62,779 bases of DNA from Candidatus Gemmiger avistercoris (GTDB taxonomy: Bacteria > Bacillota > Clostridia > Oscillospirales > Ruminococcaceae): assembly GCA_019116705.1 (NCBI GenBank), contig DXBF01000069.1, forward strand, positions 1 to 62,779, in the 5' to 3' direction. Of the stretch, positions 61,721 through 62,779 are shown in pieces; the stretch's first letter is position 1; each line of letters starts with the position of its first letter. The position numbers and the translations under genes were made by a program. A model generated the notes under the pieces. The model was not told the DNA's origin, ran no database searches, and worked only from the letters and a program-made list of their open reading frames with translations.

Positions 61721-62779
61721 ATGATTCAGGAAAATTTACGCAACATCGCCATCATTGCCCACGTTGACCATGGCAAGACGACGCTGGTGGACCAGATGCT
61801 CAAGCAGTCCGGCGCGTTCCGCGCCAACCAGCAGGTCGCCGAGCGGGTGATGGACTCCGGCGATATCGAGCGTGAGCGCGGCATCACCATCCTTGCCAAG
61901 AACTGCTCCTGCGTGTATGAGGGCGTCAAGATCAACATCGTGGACACCCCGGGCCACGCCGACTTCGGCGGCGAGGTGGAGCGCGTGCTGAAAATGGTCA
62001 ACGGCGTGCTGCTGCTGGTGGACGCTGCCGAAGGCTGCATGCCCCAGACCCGTTTTGTGCTGCAGAAAGCCCTGCAGCAGAACCTTTCGCTGGTGATCGC
62101 GGTGAACAAGATCGACCGCCCCGACGCCCGCATCAAGGAAGTCATCGACGAGATCCTGGAACTGCTGATGGACCTGGGCGCCACCGACGAGCAGCTGGAC
62201 AGCCCCATGGTGTTCTGCTCCGGCCGCAACGGCACCGCCAGCTACGACTGGACCCACCCCGAGGAGGGCACCGACCTCAAGCCCCTGTTCGACACCATCC
62301 TCAAATACGTGCAGCCGCCGGAGGGCGAACCCGACCAGCCGCTGCAGATGCTGGTGTCCAGCGTGGACTACAACGACTTTGTGGGCCGCATGGGCGTGGG
62401 CCGCGTGCAGAACGGCGTGATCAAAGTGGGTTCCGCCGTGCAGGTCTGCGACTGGCACAACCCCGACGTGCATATGACCGGGCGCATCACCAAGCTGTTC
62501 GACTTCAAGGCCAACGGCCGCGAGCCCATCGAGCAGGCGTCCGCGGGCGACATCGTGGCCTTTGCGGGCCTGCCGGATATTTCCATCGGCAATACGCTGT
62601 GCGACCCCGGCAAAGTCCAGCCGCTGCCCTTTGTGAAGATCAACGACCCCACGGTGGAGATGACCTTCTCGGTCAATGACTCCCCCTTTGCGGGCAAGGA
62701 GGGCAAGTACGTCACCTCCCGCCAGATCCGCGACCGTCTGTTCCGCGAGCTGCTCAAGGACGTGGCCCTCAAGGTGGAG
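61721..62779 (+). CDS. typA: GTP-binding protein TypA/BipA, 5' part
   Basis: Runs off the right end: 353 codons visible. G1 is AHVDHGKTTL (13-22), switch I RERGITI, G3 DTPGHADFGG, G4 NKIDRPDAR and G5 CSGRNG. The continuing domain II (VSSVDYNDFVGRMGVGRV) and the start of domain III match TypA, a ribosome-associated translational GTPase for stress and cold growth. ATG at 61721 has GAGAGGGAAC upstream. The shape is that of TypA rather than LepA or EF-G: EF-G would carry a longer G-prime insert. Confidence 0.95.
   Translation, partial: MIQENLRNIAIIAHVDHGKTTLVDQMLKQSGAFRANQQVAERVMDSGDIERERGITILAKNCSCVYEGVKINIVDTPGHADFGGEVERVLKMVNGVLLLVDAAEGCMPQTRFVLQKALQQNLSLVIAVNKIDRPDARIKEVIDEILELLMDLGATDEQLDSPMVFCSGRNGTASYDWTHPEEGTDLKPLFDTILKYVQPPEGEPDQPLQMLVSSVDYNDFVGRMGVGRVQNGVIKVGSAVQVCDWHNPDVHMTGRITKLFDFKANGREPIEQASAGDIVAFAGLPDISIGNTLCDPGKVQPLPFVKINDPTVEMTFSVNDSPFAGKEGKYVTSRQIRDRLFRELLKDVALKVE

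Overview
The window reads as a piece of chromosome from a GC-rich, strictly anaerobic Firmicute. A class III (anaerobic) ribonucleotide reductase, Shine-Dalgarno starts (GGAGG) in front of nearly every gene, vegetative -35/-10 promoters, RNase Y, a Lrp-type regulator and many FHA, Zn-ribbon and ABC-2 proteins fit the gut Oscillospiraceae (Faecalibacterium/Gemmiger/Subdoligranulum group). That placement is inference from gene content and composition, not a database match. I saw no rRNA, tRNA, CRISPR array, prophage or intact insertion sequence. The two end genes are cut by the window: the 3' part of nrdD (left) and the 5' part of typA (right).

Layout. 1-7.8 kb: end of nrdD, an ECF vitamin-uptake subunit with a flavin-fold protein, a HAD phosphatase, ilvE, a putative structured RNA, a DJ-1 protein tail-to-tail with methylglyoxal synthase, a cytosolic ricin-fold lectin with a basic tail, and a DEAD-box helicase. 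7.9-13.9 kb: an OmpR-type two-component pair and a giant YhgE/Pip-like membrane protein divergent from a TetR regulator. 13.9-24.1 kb: housekeeping (ychF, mtnN, malQ, an alanyl-tRNA editing protein, trmB) mixed with a degenerate GGDEF protein, an orphan lipoprotein and a CmpB-like membrane protein. 24.1-30.2 kb: a compact five-gene minus-strand operon encoding a DivIVA-like coiled coil, a membrane VWA/FHA protein, a Zn-ribbon/FHA protein, a double-FHA ABCG-type ATPase and its permease. It looks like a split relative of the mycobacterial Rv1747 exporter and is the best candidate for an under-described system here. 30.2-38.1 kb: GNAT, tatD, an EamA transporter, metG, an Asp/Glu racemase and rny with a long leader, then a candidate small RNA with a perfect promoter. 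38.1-41.9 kb: Lrp regulator, Zn-ribbon membrane protein, GT2 glycosyltransferase, and an ECF sigma/anti-sigma pair with its own ECF-type promoter. 41.9-50.3 kb: a surface-glycan operon on the minus strand (LegB-type dehydratase, DUF2142 protein, and a tandemly duplicated two-gene module of GT-C-like membrane proteins). 50.4-62.8 kb: cyclophilin, Zn-dependent phospholipase C-like protein, UMF1/Atg22-type MFS protein, TrmH-family methylase, cysK, GNAT, pyrG, citrate synthase, CBS-containing inorganic pyrophosphatase and typA.

Across the window a family of short palindromic repeats recurs. Each has a first hairpin followed by a CAAAGAA-like single-stranded box; the class 1 copies add a second, A/T-flanked hairpin. 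Six of seven clear copies lie at or just after a stop codon and in the same orientation as the gene, and the stems show compensatory base changes. They behave like structured 3'-end elements and deserve a genome-wide look.
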